From: CAZMVY01 sp964617875
GTDB taxonomy: Bacteria; Planctomycetota; Phycisphaerae; UBA1845; PWPN01
Direction: 5' to 3'
Length of the DNA stretch: 16,191 bases
Assembly (NCBI GenBank): GCA_964617875.1
Contig: CAZUAI010000110.1
Coordinates: forward strand, 1-16,191
Position numbers and translations under genes: made by a program. Below are positions 15,074-16,191 of the stretch, piece by piece. The notes beneath the pieces are model-generated. The model was given only the letters and a program-made list of their open reading frames with translations, made no database searches and was not told the origin of the DNA. How positions within the stretch are numbered: position 1 is the first letter of the stretch; the number at the start of each line of letters is the position of its first letter.

Positions 15074-16102
15074 ATGTCCAGCAAGGCCGTCTTCTTTGAC
15101 CGGGACAACACGCTGATCGAGGATCCCGGATACCTGCGCGACCCGGACGGCGTACGCCTGATGCCCGGTGCAGCGGAGGCCGTCGCCCGCCTGCGTCAGG
15201 CCGGCTACCGGATCGTGATCGTGACGAACCAGTCGGGCGTCGCGCGCGGGTTGCTCGACGTGCCGACCCTTGATGCAATCCATGCCCGTGTCCGCCGCCT
15301 GTTTGCCGAGCAGGGAGCCGCGATCGACGCAATCTACTACTGCCCGTACCTCGACGGTCCCGAGGCCGCCGTCGAGCAATATCGACGCGACAGCGACCTC
15401 CGCAAGCCCCGTCCGGGCATGTTCCTCCTCGCCGCAAAGGAACACGACATCGACCTGTCGGCGTCGTGGGCCATCGGCGACTCGCCGCGCGACACGGAGG
15501 CGGGCCGGGCGGCCGGCTGCCGTACCATTCAGCTGGTCCGCGGCGACGCCGGGACCAACGGGGCCTCGCCCGACTACTGCTTTCACACGCTTCTCGAAGC
15601 GACGGAGTGCATCTTGAGCAAGCCAGGTCGTGACAACGCAGTGCCGGCTTTGGCGGCGGCGCAGGCGGCACATTCATCGCACGGCGTGATCGCGGCAAGC
15701 GACGCCGCGCCGCGGATGTCGTCACCGGACGCGAAGATTCCGATCGTCAGTTGTGCGGCGGCCTCGACGCCGGGACCGGTGCCCGTGGAGGTGACCGCGG
15801 CCGATCGGACCGCGGCCGATTCGCGCGCGTCGGCATCGCGAACGCCGGACCGCTCCGAGCGTCTGCTCGAGGAGATCGTCCAGCATGCCCGTGCGTGGCA
15901 ACGTCAGCGTTCGATGGAGGATTTCACGCTGGCGAAACTGGCCGGCGCGGGGGCGCAAATCGCCGCGATTGGCGTGGCGGTATGGGCGATCCTGGCGATG
16001 GCCGAACCGCGCGCGGATGTGTATCCATCGCATCGCTGGCTGGCGGCGATCTTCCTTCAGCTTGTCGCGCTCACGTGCTTCGTGCTGCATCGACAGCGGT
16101 AG
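15074..16102 (+). CDS. GmhB/HisB-N-like HAD-IIIA phosphatase fused to a C-terminal two-helix membrane segment
   Basis: 342 residues in three parts. Residues 1-180 are a HAD-IIIA phosphatase like D-glycero-D-manno-heptose-1,7-bisphosphate 7-phosphatase (GmhB) and histidinol-phosphatase. Motif I is DRDNT (Asp9 nucleophile, Asp11 acid/base), motif II TNQSG (Thr51), motif III RKPRPGM (Lys111) and motif IV GDSPRD (Asp136, Asp140). Classical GmhB has a zinc-binding loop with several Cys and His before motif III; here it reads CPYLDGPEAAVEQ and keeps only Cys90, so zinc is probably not bound. Residues ~185-255 are an Ala/Ser/Pro-rich linker. Residues ~258-342 have a charged helix (SERLLEEIVQHARAWQRQR) and two hydrophobic helices (about 289-311 and 322-338), suggesting a membrane anchor. 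The role in heptose or other sugar-phosphate metabolism is inferred; no partner heptose genes are in the window. Confidence 0.85.
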   Translation: MSSKAVFFDRDNTLIEDPGYLRDPDGVRLMPGAAEAVARLRQAGYRIVIVTNQSGVARGLLDVPTLDAIHARVRRLFAEQGAAIDAIYYCPYLDGPEAAVEQYRRDSDLRKPRPGMFLLAAKEHDIDLSASWAIGDSPRDTEAGRAAGCRTIQLVRGDAGTNGASPDYCFHTLLEATECILSKPGRDNAVPALAAAQAAHSSHGVIAASDAAPRMSSPDAKIPIVSCAAASTPGPVPVEVTAADRTAADSRASASRTPDRSERLLEEIVQHARAWQRQRSMEDFTLAKLAGAGAQIAAIGVAVWAILAMAEPRADVYPSHRWLAAIFLQLVALTCFVLHRQR

Positions 16103-16191
16103 CGGCACGATCGCGGGGCTGACGGCTGAGGATTAACCCGCATTTCTCACCGCTGCTATGGAAAAAGGCTGGCCTCTGTGCGATAAGTGTC
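16103..16191. other. Right-edge non-coding stretch, less GC-rich
   Basis: 89 nt after the HAD gene. Base composition falls noticeably (ATTAACCCGCATTTCTCACC, then a GGAAAAAGG patch) compared with the rest of the window. Too short to call a gene or element. Confidence 0.3.

Overview
The window is GC-rich (by eye about 65%) chromosomal bacterial DNA with short intergenic gaps. Its protein families are a secreted FGly-type sulfatase, a Tat-exported Gfo/Idh/MocA oxidoreductase, a GH43 glycosidase, a membrane GT-C/TPR protein and a multi-kilobase secreted protein with Ig-like and golvesin-like domains. This mix is typical of Planctomycetota (possibly Phycisphaerae or a relative). That assignment is inferred from gene families only; there is no rRNA or other marker gene here. 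I see no tRNA or rRNA gene, CRISPR array, complete insertion sequence or prophage gene.

Layout, left to right: (1) Minus strand: a nitroreductase (2095-2598) followed 52 nt downstream by a TMTC-like membrane/TPR protein (102-2042), a plausible two-gene operon. (2) Plus strand, divergent from these: a TIGR01777-type epimerase (2706-3632). (3) A 363-nt gap with no gene, then on the minus strand a secreted sulfatase (3996-5483). (4) Plus strand, divergent from the sulfatase across a gap with a promoter and a strong hairpin: a Tat-signal oxidoreductase (5686-6996). (5) A 309-nt leader with two perfect 7-bp-stem hairpins, then a 2159-residue secreted protein (7306-13785). (6) Minus strand, tail to tail with it across 22 nt: a secreted GH43 enzyme (13808-14788). 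(7) Plus strand: a GmhB-like HAD phosphatase fused to a C-terminal two-helix membrane segment (15074-16102). (8) About 90 nt at the right edge without a recognisable gene.

The sulfatase, Gfo/Idh/MocA enzyme and GH43 enzyme fit secreted or periplasmic breakdown of complex, partly sulfated polysaccharides, though they do not form one operon. The most interesting object is the giant secreted protein. It joins a zinc N-acetylmuramoyl-L-alanine amidase domain (all four expected ligand positions present) to a GHL10/DUF187 glycosidase-like domain, the family of E. coli DigH, which cuts glycan strands already stripped of peptides by amidases. One polypeptide may therefore carry two consecutive steps of peptidoglycan breakdown. 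The domains are carried on seven Ig-like repeats and two golvesin-like domains that show clear signs of segmental duplication.
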